A stretch of 64,000 nt of DNA from Azadirachta indica (Eukaryota; Streptophyta; Magnoliopsida; Sapindales; Meliaceae). The first letter of the stretch is position 1, and every line of letters starts with the position of its first letter. Positions 10,291 to 22,480 of the stretch are shown piece by piece. A program made the position numbers and the translations under genes. Below the pieces are notes generated by a model. The model was not told where the DNA came from. It saw nothing but the letters and a program-made list of their open reading frames with translations, and did not search any database. The stretch is taken from the NCBI GenBank assembly GCA_022749755.1, contig CM040452.1, positions 4,358,350-4,422,349 on the forward strand, given 5' to 3'.

Positions 10291-12768
10291 ATTTCTGTCT
10301 TTTAATTTTCTCCAATAGTTTAACCTTATTTATATTTTTTTAGTCAAAAATAATTAAAACTAAACAAAAATAAATAAATAAATAAATAAAAACCATGTTT
10401 TTAAAGCATAAAGAATATAATGCTGAGTAAGGAGATTATGAACGCATTGCATTGGAAAATGAAGGGTTTTTTGATATTTTTTATGCATATATGTATTAAA
10501 AAAGTTGAAATATAATATTTGTATGAGAAATAAAATCTCATCAACTTTGTGCTTGATACTTTGACATTGTTAACATGCGAAGCAACAAAATTTTTTCATG
10601 AGAAAAGGCAATGTACATTAAAATATGTTTATAATAAATAAGAAACATAATAATACTTTTGCAAATTAAAGATATTTTAGTAGTAAGCTAATAGAGTGAT
10701 TAAGTTTAGTGATTCTAAAAATATTCAAAAATATTTTAATTTATTAGTTTCAACCGTCATCTTATCTAGAATGAAGGATAATATTGCACTTTTTTCATAT
10801 ATATTAGTACAAGAATTGATATGTGGACTATTAAATCACTTTTTATATGTAAATTTTTAATTTGTTTTGTTTTTTTTTTTTTTATTAATATTTATTTTAA
10901 AATAAAAACTGACAATTGTCGCTCTCAAACTAGCTATGATGATCAATTTCGATCGTGTCACCAATGACAGAGAAGTATTTATAAATAAAATAATTAATAA
11001 TTACAGGATAAACTAAAAAAAAATAAAAAATTATTATCATTAAATTTATACTTTATTTTATAGTATAATAATTTATAAAAATTTCCCTTCTGTAAAGGTT
11101 TTTTTTATTATTCATTCAATGAAGAAAACAATTTACTTTCCTTTTTCATCAAATCCTTGCCTTTACTACACATTGTAAACGAGTTGTTCAGAGAAGAGTA
11201 TGCATTTATAATTATATCCTACACAAAAAACTTTAAAATAACTGCAAATACATATAAATCTTAGTATTTTAGACTTAGTTTAGGATTGGGAAGCTATAGA
11301 ATGAAATTATAAGATATTAAATATTGTTTGGAAAGTGAATGATTAAGACTAAAAGTTTGTATTTATCAAATTTTTTTAATTTTGTTTTTGAAGTCAAGTA
11401 AACGCTAATAACACTAAATAAAATTTTAATCTTTATATCAAAACTATTCTTAAGCTTAAAAATTAAAAAGTATAAAAGGTCTATTAGAATGTCACAATTT
11501 ATGTTAATGTCAATATACCTTATATCTTATTAATTTGACAGTTATTATATATTTTAAAATTATTTTAATCAACTAATTAAAAATAAAGCACAATATTAAC
11601 ATTTTATAAATTAATGATTAAATTTAGTAAACACAAAGAAGATGATTGTGTTAGTTCAAAATTGCTATTGCATTTGGTGGTTTTGGATTTCTCACCAATA
11701 AAACTTTTAAATTGACATAAGAATTTAGGGTTGCAATCTTCTTTATATTAAAACTGAGGAGCTTTAATTTATTTTTATATAATATCTAAAAAAAATTTGA
11801 AGTGAGTAAAAAAAAAAATATCCATTCTCTTTTAATCCATTATTATTTGATTCAATGTATATAATTTCTCAAATTTGACCATACAGAGTCATGATTGACA
11901 CATCATTAGATGCTTAATCAAAATATTAGAAAAATTAAACAAGGAGAGAGACACCAAATCTCTAATTTATATTCATTATGCAAATTATTAATAACTTGAC
12001 AAATAAATTAAGATTCGAATCAAATTGTTTGAATATAATTAAGATCTTAATAATTATGGTCTACAGTTACTATTAAATGATATCACTGGATACTAAATAA
12101 AGTATAAGGAGAAGTGGTAAATATTCAATTTTAATTAACAGTGAGTGTTTTATTAATCATTTTAATTCTTGTGCTTTCAAAATTAAATAGAAGTATAATA
12201 ATTGTAAGTCATTTTGAAAATTAATTCAGCTTTGTAATGATAAAATATAAGAAACTATTTTTTTTTATTAAAGCGTGTGAATTTGCTTTCATTTGAGTTA
12301 ATTATTCAAATATGTTTAAAATTTTTAATATAAATTTTTTATGATCGAGGATTTTATGCATTTTAAGGAACTTTTTAAATAATTTTTTATTTTATCAATT
12401 AAATAGTAAAATTATATAATAATATTATTATGAAATCTGAATCCAATTTATAAATGTCACATTACTCGAATTATAAAACCTTAAGATAGCACTTGAGAAT
12501 GTAATATTACTCTTGCATTAAATACAAAAAGTTTGAACACCTTGTTTAAATTATTATATTTTTTCAAAATCGTCTGTGGATCGAGGTTTTTACGCGAGCA
12601 AATTTATTCTTATGATTGATAGTTAATAAATGATAACATAATAAACAATAGATTTTGATCTTACATAATAACAAATAACTAGATTATGAAATGTTGTGAA
12701 ATTTCATGATTGTAGATAAAAATATTGTTGATTTCGATGATCCAAATAAAAAATCAAACTAAAACCAT
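10291..12768. repeat. Diverged direct copy, unit 2 flank
   Basis: 10291-11640 aligns in direct orientation with 3600-4990. 11640-12718 is AT-rich and has no clear counterpart in unit 1. No coding region, RNA gene or complete element is seen. Confidence 0.6.
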
Positions 12769-12773
12769 CAATC

Positions 12774-13630
12774 TATTGAGTTGGGTTTCCTCCTATTTAG
12801 AGATGGTCCAAATTTTCTCTTCAATAGTAATTAAGCCAATTAATTCAAGGACATTTTAATCTTTTCTCAAGTAGGGTTTAGTATTTTTTTTGCTACAACA
12901 TATATATATGTGAGTTAAGAAAAGAGAGGTGGGGCACTATTCACCGTCTAGAGAGAGAGAGGTGGCACTGTTATCGCCTAGAGAGAGAAAGTACTGTTCA
13001 TCATATAGAGAGGCGGCACTGTTCATCCCCTAGAGAGAGGGGCGGTTACTGTTTATCATCTAGAGAGAGGCAGAACAGTAAACTTGGGACAATTTTAATC
13101 AAATGGCTAATCGGAGATCGATTCGTGGTCCGATTGAGCTGAAATTTTACCAGCAGATTCCTAATTCAGAGGAGTAAATTCTGAACGGTGGATATCAGAT
13201 TTAGAGCTCCTTTTTCTCCAGATTTCGTGGTTGAAAGTTAGGCCACCATTATGGTGATGTTTTTCTTGAACTCTCTCTAATTTTTTTGTGAAACTTGATT
13301 GTTTGCCAAGATTGTGTGATCTTGAGAATATTATGGATGTATACCTCTAGTTCTAAGTAGAGAGAAATTATGTATTCCCATTATTTGATTATAGTGGAGA
13401 TTTTCGGGTGAACTACGGTCCCGTGGTTTTTACTCCTCACATTAGGGAGGTTTTCACGTTAAAATTGATTGTATTATCGTTATTTTGTTGATGATGTGGT
13501 TGCTGTCCAAGAATTGATTTTGTGCCAAAAATTATTGCTTTATTTGTTTGTTTCCTATTAGGTTCACGCAAGAAGGGATAAGATAATTATTGTGCTTCTA
13601 CAAATTGGTTTATATTAGTTTATCCCAACA
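12774..13630 (+). mobile_element. Probable solo LTR (copia-like)
   Basis: About 857 bp interrupt the unit 2 flank relative to unit 1. The block ends in CCCAACA, and GAGTTGGG near its start could be the decayed inverted terminus. CAATC occurs directly before (12769-12773) and after (13631-13635), as expected for a 5-bp target duplication. Inside are a TATATATATATGTG box and, near 13400, the LTR-like phrase CTACGGTCCCGTGG followed by GGGAGGTTTTCACG. No primer-binding site or polyprotein follows, so it looks like a solo LTR left by recombination. The 5' end is the least certain part. Confidence 0.55.
12927..13080. repeat. Degenerate GA-rich minisatellite in the LTR
   Basis: About five imperfect copies of a roughly 30-base unit with the core CACTGTTCATC...CTAGAGAGAG. 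They sit just downstream of the TATA-like run of the probable LTR, where a transcript leader would start. Confidence 0.6.
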
Positions 13631-14528
13631 CAATCTTAGCATAATGAATTAAGAATTCAATCAAAACTATTTAAATTAAACTAAAACTAGTTCAATTTAG
13701 TTTATTATTTTGGTTTGGTTTGATTCGTCATCCTTTTTTTTCCCCTTAACAATAACATACCCCTTATGATCATCTTGAAGGAAATTGCTACAACCTCTAA
13801 GAAAAAACTTACTCAAATATTATCTAAAATTGCAAGTATCATCCACTCTTTGTTAAGCAATTCATGTCAATTTTTTGTTTTCTCAACTTATTTTTATCCA
13901 AAAAAAAATTTATAATTAAATCTTTCAGCACCATCAAGACTCTTATTTAATTCATCAAAAACTAAAATATTTTTAGAAAAACTTAATTATTATTTAACTA
14001 TAAAGATGATTGTGAAATAATAACAATTGCAATTAACTAACTTGCACAACAATCCAAATATTTAAATGTTAATCACAGTTTATTAAGTAGTAATTGAATA
14101 AAAAAAATTCTTTATTTGAAATATTATCATCCTAATTATCATATTTAAAAACTTAAAAACATATAATTAACAATTTCAATATCAGTAACTATTTTATTAA
14201 TATTTTTAAGAATTAAGGGGAAGAGTCTTCTTCAAACTCCAAAAGATGACTTACTCAGAAACTTCGCTAATTGATAGTCGCCTTTTAATACAGTACCATA
14301 TCATAAGCTACGTATTTCCACTTTTGCCCTCAATGGTTAATAGGCAACGAACAAAATCCAACGGCTGTGTGGCTCTTTTACGTAATATCACTAAGATCCC
14401 TGTATATTTACCTTTTCATAAATAGAAATTTATGTTGTTCATTTGTGTCAATCAAGTCCTAATTTATACTGAAATGACATTACCATTCTTAGAATATTGA
14501 CTTTTCAATATGCGTCATTATGTTGGGG
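13631..14528. repeat. Unit 2 flank, upstream of RING copy C
   Basis: This stretch is a diverged direct copy of 5471-5572 followed by 7305-8110. Shared phrases include CTTACTCAAATATTATCTAAAA at 13808 and 7359 and the segment TTTCCACTTTTGCCCTCA at 14315 and 7855. It is promoter-distal sequence with no gene. Confidence 0.65.
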
Positions 14529-14799
14529 CTATCTTAGATTTCCATTTTGTGAAAACCAAAGATAAAATTTTTGGAAATTATGAAACTCTTCCTGTACATG
14601 GGATGATTATATAAATTCTACTTAAGAGTTTTAACTGTTTTGTAGTATTAGTATTCTAGAAAGAAAAGAAGTTTGTTTTGGATACGGAAACATTAATTAT
14701 TCCTAGTATACTAATATATATATAAATATAAATATAGCAACCTCAAATCTCAATCTCGGTTTTCTTCTGTTCTCCTTGTCTAGAGTTGAAGAGAGTGTG

Positions 14800-15297
14800 A
14801 TGGATGTAATGATGAACGAGTTCGAAATTGCGGCAAATAAGGCCGAGTTACTCTTGAGACTGGGAAACTGGAGTACACATTCAACTTCCGACTACGACGA
14901 ACAGCTTGGATTCGAAAGGCTTGAATGGATGACAGAAAAGCTAGCCATGTCGCGAGCTTTCGCTAGCAATAAAGATTACAGGACTGTGTTAATGGAGGTG
15001 GAGTTGCAGGTTTCGATTCATCTTGCAAAGTTGTTGGAGCCGACGATCGATCCAGCGCTTGCAGGAACGAGAAGCTTGAAGGTTGAAGAAGACGGAATGG
15101 TATGTGGGGTTTGTCAGGAAGAGATGGAGAAAGGAGAAGAAGGAAGAGCCATGGAATGCATGCATACGTTTCATGATTCTTGTATTCTGAAGTGGCTGAA
15201 GATTAAGAATACTTGTCCTCTGTGCAGAACAACGTGCAAGCCAAAGAACTGGAGTTTCAAGATATGGAGATATAATTATATACGTACAGCTAGCTAG
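14800..15297 (+). CDS. RING-H2 finger protein, copy C (frameshifted tail)
   Basis: This intronless gene lies at the outer end of the left IR2 arm. The N-terminal region and all eight RING-H2 zinc ligands (spacing C-x2-C, C-x-H-x2-H-x2-C, C-x2-C) are intact, so an E3 ligase fold is expected. Near 15245 one A is missing from AAAGAAACTGG as found in the mirror copy F. The last residues therefore shift out of frame after CKPK and the protein runs past the normal stop, to about 165 residues from the ATG at 14800. The other copies end in a KKLEFQD(L/M)EI-type tail. The lesion is outside the RING domain and in a homopolymer, so a base-calling error is likely. Confidence 0.8.
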   Translation: MDVMMNEFEIAANKAELLLRLGNWSTHSTSDYDEQLGFERLEWMTEKLAMSRAFASNKDYRTVLMEVELQVSIHLAKLLEPTIDPALAGTRSLKVEEDGMVCGVCQEEMEKGEEGRAMECMHTFHDSCILKWLKIKNTCPLCRTTCKPKNWSFKIWRYNYIRTAS

Positions 15298-16224
15298 GAT
15301 TTTTGTAGTAAACTTTTGATTGTAAAGACGATCATTCTATTCTTTGTTAATGATAAAGTTGTATGCTGATCTCTGGATATTTTTTGTTTTCTATTTTTTT
15401 TTTTATCCGTTTTTCTGTTTCCCTTTTTCTACTGTTATTGCAGTCATTAGGGCTTCACGTAGTTGCATGTAAATATGGCTTAAGACTGGAAGCGATCTAT
15501 TATGTAATATATCATGAGCAAGAACCAAAAATACAAATTTTTGGTTAAGTAAATATGGCTTTAAGTAAAAAAAAAATATATATATATACAAATTTTTTCA
15601 GATTTTTCAGGTGGTTTTAATTGTTTCGACCTATGAAAACTTAAAAGATAATACAAGACATTTAGAGTTTTAAGAAGAGTTTTAATTGTTCTTATAATAG
15701 TTTCTAAAAGATTTTGGATCAGAACTCTTATCCCCATTCAATTAATCCAGTATTATTTGATCCTATGTACAGAAGGTTATAGGTGCCAATGCAAAATGTG
15801 AGGCTAAATTTTTCATCAAAGCTTCAACATTCATTACAATGACAAGGAGCACCAGCAGACAGAGATGATCAGCTTTGTTGTCAATACATCTACGGAGTAG
15901 TGGAACCTAGCTCATGAAATTCTCAATAAGCATTTCTATGAAAATTTCCTCTATACGCACTAGAGCCAAAAACAAAAATAAACAGCTTTATACATTATAT
16001 AAACAGCTTGGCATTACATAGGCATAACCAAATTGGCTGCACAAAAACTGATATTATAATGTTAACTAGCAGAGCTTCTCACGTTAGAATGTTAGCATAT
16101 GATATGAAACACATTCTTCTACTGTACAACCCTCATTATATCCTGATCTGGCATATAGGAAACCGGGAGTCGATCGATTGTAAGCAGCCTGTATAATACT
16201 ACCATCTATCTGACTGCCAATTCC
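15298..16224. other. Intergenic between RING C and homeobox 3' end
   Basis: 15300-15860 is a diverged copy of 8840-9330, the 3' flank of RING B. 15860-16224 is 3' flank or untranslated sequence of the homeobox gene. The region includes a TATATATATA run near 15578. No further gene is seen. Confidence 0.5.
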
Positions 16225-19200
16225 TCAATCCATGGAAGAACTAGTTTCTGCCATTTCATCCTCACTGAAGCTAGACGGCATATCTGCAGCAGAGCTAGAT
16301 TAAGCACAATTGAGTCAGTAGATTGCCAGCTATGTTCACCAAAATCTTCGAAAAATAAAACATATCAAGATATCTACAAGCTTTCAGTTTTTGTGGCATA
16401 GAGAAATTATCCTAAATTCTTTTGTAAGAGAAGTGCAAAATCAACCAAGACTGGACCACCAAAATGAAGAAACAGAATGGAAACAAAGTGCTGATAGGGA
16501 GGGAGAAACCATAGGCTCTCTCGAAAGAAATTTCCCACAAAGAAAACAAAACAAAACAAATTTCACAGACGTCTTAACAAACTAGCTCAAACAAGTACTA
16601 CCTTTTGAACTAATCTTCAGTGATATCATGCCTTCGTTATTTTTACTGTTTCTTATATCATCTCAGTGAAAGTTGTTCTTTTTGAAGAAAAAATGAAACA
16701 AAGTTATCCTTATTTTATGTTTAGGTGCACCAGATATTTCCTTAGGGAACTCTGTTATATAAAGTTTGAGAAATAATGTAAATTTTGGGTTTCCTTTTAT
16801 CAATTGCCTCAATAACATCATATATACCATGCAAACTTTATAGCTTGTCTAATGACTCTTGTAATTGACAGAGACTTCATCTGCAAAAACAATCACCAGA
16901 ACAAAGGCCTATAATAATATCTCTAACAGGAAATCAAAAGGGAATGATCTATCACAAAACAATAAACGAAACACATCACACAACATAATGTGGGATGCAT
17001 GCACATGTGTTAAAACAAATAAATGATAAAATTTTAAGTGCAGGAAGAACTTATACTAACCCTTTAATTTGATTAGTCCATCTCGGGATTTCAGCATACG
17101 ATGCTTTGGCCATAAATCTCGCTGAGGAACCTCAACTTTTGCTCGTTTTGCAACCTTCAATGTTAAGTTGAAACAAGGAAGGACATCAAAAGTAAAGCAG
17201 AAAAACTATATCCATTGACACACACATTATGTGCCAAAATGTCAATAACAGGCTAAACTCACTGTCATTTCATCTGCTGGATGCGTCTTTACTTTTGCAG
17301 GATCACAATGTCCTTTTATTGCTTTCCTTTCCCCATAAAGTTTCTTAACCTGCAAATATCCAATTACAATATTAAAATTTGCACCAAATACTATAAAAAA
17401 GAATGGCGTTGAATTACAGAGGATATAAGTACAAAGATATAATGCAACAGCAAGACCTTTGCCTTCTTTTTAGATGGTCCTCTCTCCCCTTTACTAATTG
17501 ACTTACTGCTCCCAAGTGTAGAATTTGCAAACTTAGCCACACATTCACTGTTTCGGACAACCTTAGTGCTAACAATAGGTTTGTTATGCAATAAAGGGTT
17601 CGCTTCTTCACCATCAATCTTACACCACCATAGGGATCATGATGGTTCATAATGGAATCTAATCCCATCCATCCAGCATCATGCTTGGAACTAAAGCTGC
17701 AACCCTGGTTGCTGTCATAAACAGGGGTCTCTCCATCAGAATCTTCATACATATTCAAGCTAGATTTCTGGCGAGGGGAGGAATTAAAACAATGGAGAAC
17801 AGGAGACTTTTGTTTCAATTGATGGTGAGATTTTTTTGAACCCTTAAAATCAGACCCATGCCTGCTATTAAGCTTTTCCCCAACATATGAATCCTGAAAG
17901 TCCATCTTCAAATTATCCACTTCATATCTCTGCAAGGGCATGAAACAGAACAAAAGAGTAAGAAGCCATCTTATACACCAACTGCTGAGCTCTCAAACAA
18001 ACTATTATTTCAAAACCACTGTCGTGATTGGTGTTGTTCCTTCAGTTCAACGAATGGATATGAGGATGGAACAAAATCCTAAAAGCTTTATCAGTCTTAA
18101 AAGTTAAATCTTATGTTGGATTCAATTATTATATTAGTGGAAACAGAATTGTAGAGGTGGAGTCATATTTTTTCCATTTCTTTTTTCTCCTCTTCTTTCG
18201 GGCTCTCTTTCACAATAGTCTGATTGTTTCAGAAACTACTTTTGTTGTAGTGAATAGTACAAAATCAATTTTACACAAATTATCTCTTTCTTATTTTATT
18301 CACATCAAAACCAGGTCATAAACAGGAAAAACATTGAGATCAGAAGATAAAATATAAGAATGCATCAGAAGGTCCACTTACACTGCCAAGAGCATTTTGC
18401 TTTTCAATTTCAGGTACATCTGGAGATTGGGACCATCTGAATTACCAACATAAAATGGCTCTGCCATAGTGTTTAACAAAAAAGATAAGAATTCTAAAAG
18501 ATAAAGATTAAGAAAAACAACTGTAGTTAAACTAGTAACCAGGAATTTGTATGCAAAAACAAGGTGACCTCTTTCAACCGATTTAATAAAGAACAATTGT
18601 GCCAATCCAGTTACAAATTATCCGTTCTTTCATACTCTCTCTTACAAGTCTTTTGGAAGTTTATTCAAGACTAGTAATGGGTCAATTTTTTGTGGGTTCT
18701 GTTGTAAGGATTGTATTCTCTTTCAAATGTTGAGAAAATACGATTATCACAAAACTTAGAAACTGGCCATCATAGAAATGTCTTAAAAGTGCATGTTCAA
18801 AGTTTTCTCTTTTACAAACTCTAATGTCTACTACATAAACACAAAGGAGAAATGTCTATAATAAAATAAAATCCAAGCACTTCCACCACAGAACTTTCTA
18901 AGAAATTATCTATTTCTTGTTCCTTAAAGCAAAGCTCATTCATCACACACTCAGTTCACCTGGCTTGTAGTGGTTATCTACACTTTGTTTTCAAATGCAA
19001 AAGAACAGAAAAAATGAATGGGTAATACAACTCCTTCACCTTACAAAAAATTCTACAAAGACAAGAAGATGGAAATTTTTTATATGATTGACCACAAGAT
19101 ATCCGATGGTTTAAGAGAAAAATAAGACACACAAAAAGTTTGGGATACCATTCTAACAGCACCAATGAAACTATCAATGTTGATAGAAGTACAATGACTT

Positions 19201-22200
19201 ACCATTGACTGGATCGCCACTTCGGGACTCAAATGCACCAGGAGGAAGTGGATCAAATTCAACACCAAGTGGTGGACCATCCTCCCGATAATGTCTCCCC
19301 AGTTGCTTCTTAACAGCACTAATGGCAACATTTTCTTTTTCACCCTTCACTTTCAAATATCCTGATGGCTTATATTCCTTACTTCTGGCCCTATTGTGAT
19401 TTACCAGCGTTATTGCTTCATTCTGTCTTATGTATGAAGAAGTTTCCACAGCATAAGGGTCATCACTTTGAGAATAAAGTCTATCTTGCAAGAATGAGCT
19501 GCTTTCAGAAGATGTATTGTCCCTTCCACTAGCATGTGCCGTATACTGACTCCTATGATCATAAGCAAGGTCTGCTGCAGAAAAATCATGACCATAGAGC
19601 ATCCGACTTTGAACCTCCCTTGGATCAATGCTCCTATAATCCCCTTGTTTAGTGCTCCCACATGAATCTTGTCTGAGCCCACTCCCACGATCCTGAATAA
19701 CACCACTTGAGCGATCTTGACGTCCAACGGCAAATCCTTCGTCAGCTGACAATCTTTTTTCTTTTAACCGCCTGTGGCAAAACCATCCTGATACTTGCTT
19801 TTCCGTCAATCCTATCTGCTCTGCAAGCTGTGACTTCATTTCTTCTGTAGGATATTTGTGCTCTGCAAAAACCAAAATTATTTCCTTTCAAAACATGACT
19901 GAATCAGCGTAGCACAATGCAGTAAAGATAATATGTGATAAGGTGAAGCAACAATACCATTATAAAACTTCTCCAAAGCCATAACCTGAGCTGGAGTCTT
20001 GTATCGTCTTTTCATATTTTTCTCCAAAGATAATTTATTTTCTTCAGAATGCCTTTCACCTGAATCTGAAATTGATAACACAAAAGTAAAAGAGAATATA
20101 TTAGTGATATAAATGATATAAATGATAGGGAGAATGTCCATTACCCCCTCTGTTTTTTCAGCAAATACCCCATTACCCCCCTATATTTTTTCTAATACCC
20201 CATCACCCATTGATTCTTTTTTTTTCCGATTTTACCCTTCAGTTCAATTAATTTACAAAATGACAAAATCAAAAATATTTGAAATATTAAAAGGCAAAAT
20301 TGGAATTCAGGGGAGTGATGGGATATTGCAGAAAATATAGGGGGATAATGGGATACTAGCTCAAAAAGTAAAGGGATAATGGGCATTCTCCCTAAATGAT
20401 ATGCATGGAAATATAGACATCAATATATATTTATCAACCCCTTAACTGCTAGGTTAAGCAAATAGTACACGAGAGCTCACGGAGAGCCTCCTTAACTCCA
20501 GAGCTTTGTATTACATTACCTATTGGCTCAGCTACACGAATCTTGTTTGCCACATTTCTTCACTATAAGCTATACGTATAGATCTTCATTAATATTACAC
20601 AGAACATGCTTCATCACATCCTCAACCAAAATTTTTTTTTGGCATGGCATCACTCTAGTTTACCAGCATCTTAATAAATCAATATGCACAGTGAAAGTTC
20701 CAGCAATACAATCCTCTCGGTAGTGGAAACTATAGCAAAAACAGCTTCCAAAATGGCTAACTCTCATAACAACATGTTTATATTCCTTTCAGTCCAGGAA
20801 AAAGTATTATATGCCAATTTGATGAATAAATGTTGTCAGTTTATAAGTTTATCCATACTTGTAAAATTCATCTAGTACAGAGGTAAAAGATAAAAGTTAT
20901 TTTCCACCTTCAAGAGACCTTTTTCTTTCTATCTCTCTTCCATCCATCTATGAGTAGACTGAATATTGGGTTTGAAAAGATAGAACATACTTCCGCATTT
21001 CTTCCGAGTACAAACTTGTCTCTCATTCCAACCGAATATGGAAATGGTTTCTCCCTTGTAATATTCTTTTGCTTCATATATTTCCATCAACAAAGTACAG
21101 AGCTATTATGTACATGGTAAAGCCCAATGCAATAGAACCATTTTCCTTTGTCCTGTGTGGCCCATGTCTCCTATAGCTTCTCAGAGACATCCCTTAGATC
21201 CTAGAAAACCCTTAATTTATCATCGAAAACTGAAACACTTGAATAATTCATATTTTCCGCAACGTAGAAGTGCCAGCAAGCTGACAACCCTCAGTACCTA
21301 ATACTGACACAGCCAAAGATTGTTCTCAGAATCCAAAACATAGCAGGGCAAGAATATAATCGCTTCACCCCAATGATAGGAAATTAAGAAGAGTCACTAA
21401 TTGATCCTCTGACAAACTACCTGAGTGATTTGCCTAATCAGCTAATATCCAAGTGCCAGCCATTTGAACGAGATAATTTAAAACCTTAATCCAGAGTCCA
21501 TGAAGCAACCAACAAGCCTGTATGAGGCAAGGGAGTGGAGAGGAGAGAAATATTGTTGGCTTCTAGAGGATCATCCACCCTATTGCCCAAGATGCCTCTA
21601 TCTAGCACGCACCAAGCAGGGAGGACTAACTGCCTGCACATAATGGTGCTGCAAGGATAGCACTGCAAAGAGCCTCACATTCATCTGCCACTTAGTGTGG
21701 GCTCTATGCTACCCAACAAGGATTAGATTCCTCCCCTCCTAACAGCTTAAGCTTTCAGGGGAGTTAATAAGCAGCCAAACCTAATAGTCCTACACACAAC
21801 ACCTTTATTCTCATGGATTAAATCACATAGCATTGCATTAGCAAGTAACTCCCCCATTTCAAAAAACTTCTAAACTCATTTCAAATGAACAATTTCATGA
21901 AGTATATGAAATTCCAACCAGTCTCGACTTCAAATACATGCCAAACAGAACTCACATCAAAATCCTTCTGTAGATTAAGTAACCACCGTACCATTGTGGC
22001 ACATTTCCCACTTCACAACCAGGCAGTTGTCAAGAACACATCATTTTGTACAACCACACAAATTGATCCACAAATCGGTTAAAAGCCACATGATGAGACC
22101 AAGCAAATGGGTATAGAACCAGTCTATTCAATATAAACCATAAAACAATTTAAGATGAAGAGAGAAACAAATCAAATACAACTACTAAGCAGCACACAAC

Positions 22201-22480
22201 TCAACAATCCCATGATACAAAATCTTCAGATTTCATTGAAATTGACAAACATGGCATCATAGGTCAATATTCTGCAATGCATGCAAACAACTCAGTTTTC
22301 CAACATCAATAAAAACCCCAGTTACCCACAAAAACGGAAACTGAAACGTTCAATGTGCGAATCCACGATAAATTCATAAATTCAGCACAATAGAAACTCA
22401 AGAAAAAAGAAAAAGACAGAGACACCAAGGTACCCAAAATGATCGAGATTAAGAAAAGAATATGAACATTTACCTTCCAT
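16225..22480 (-). pseudogene. Homeobox (WFCHRR-type) gene, left copy, frameshifted
   Basis: This is the mirror of 56057-62303 with the same exon plan. Exons lie at 22474-22480, 19958-20065, 19203-19862, 18382-18460, 17457-17929, 17263-17349, 17061-17154 and 16877-16880, with a possible further exon at 16225-16283. The homeodomain exons are intact. As written there are three lesions relative to a continuous frame. Exon 4 lacks one C (AATTCAG for AATTCCAG). Exon 5 has GGTGTAAG where an in-frame GGTGTGAAG is expected. Exon 7 reads GATTTATGG where the right arm has GATTATATGG. All are one-base indels in simple sequence, so they may be uncorrected read errors, not true decay. Intron 1 is about 2.4 kb and holds a MITE. 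I cannot tell a pseudogene from an assembly error here. Confidence 0.7.
20128..20392. mobile_element. MITE in homeobox intron 1 (left arm)
   Basis: The element is 265 bp with termini GGGAGAATGTCCATTA and TAATGGGCATTCTCCC, and perfect 9-bp flanking duplications TAAATGATA (20119-20127 and 20393-20401). A 9-bp duplication and termini starting with G fit a Mutator-like non-autonomous element. No transposase is present. The same insertion is at 58136-58400, so it predates the arm duplication or the split between haplotypes. Confidence 0.75.

Larger units (their letters stand above)
7324..10713. repeat. IR1 right arm
   Basis: This is the reverse-complement partner of 1-3390. It contains RING copy B and the truncated RING fragment. 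Its inner end lies about 20 bases beyond the point where the unit 1 flank resumes after the insertion at 5573-7305. Its outer match ends only because the window starts. Confidence 0.93.
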
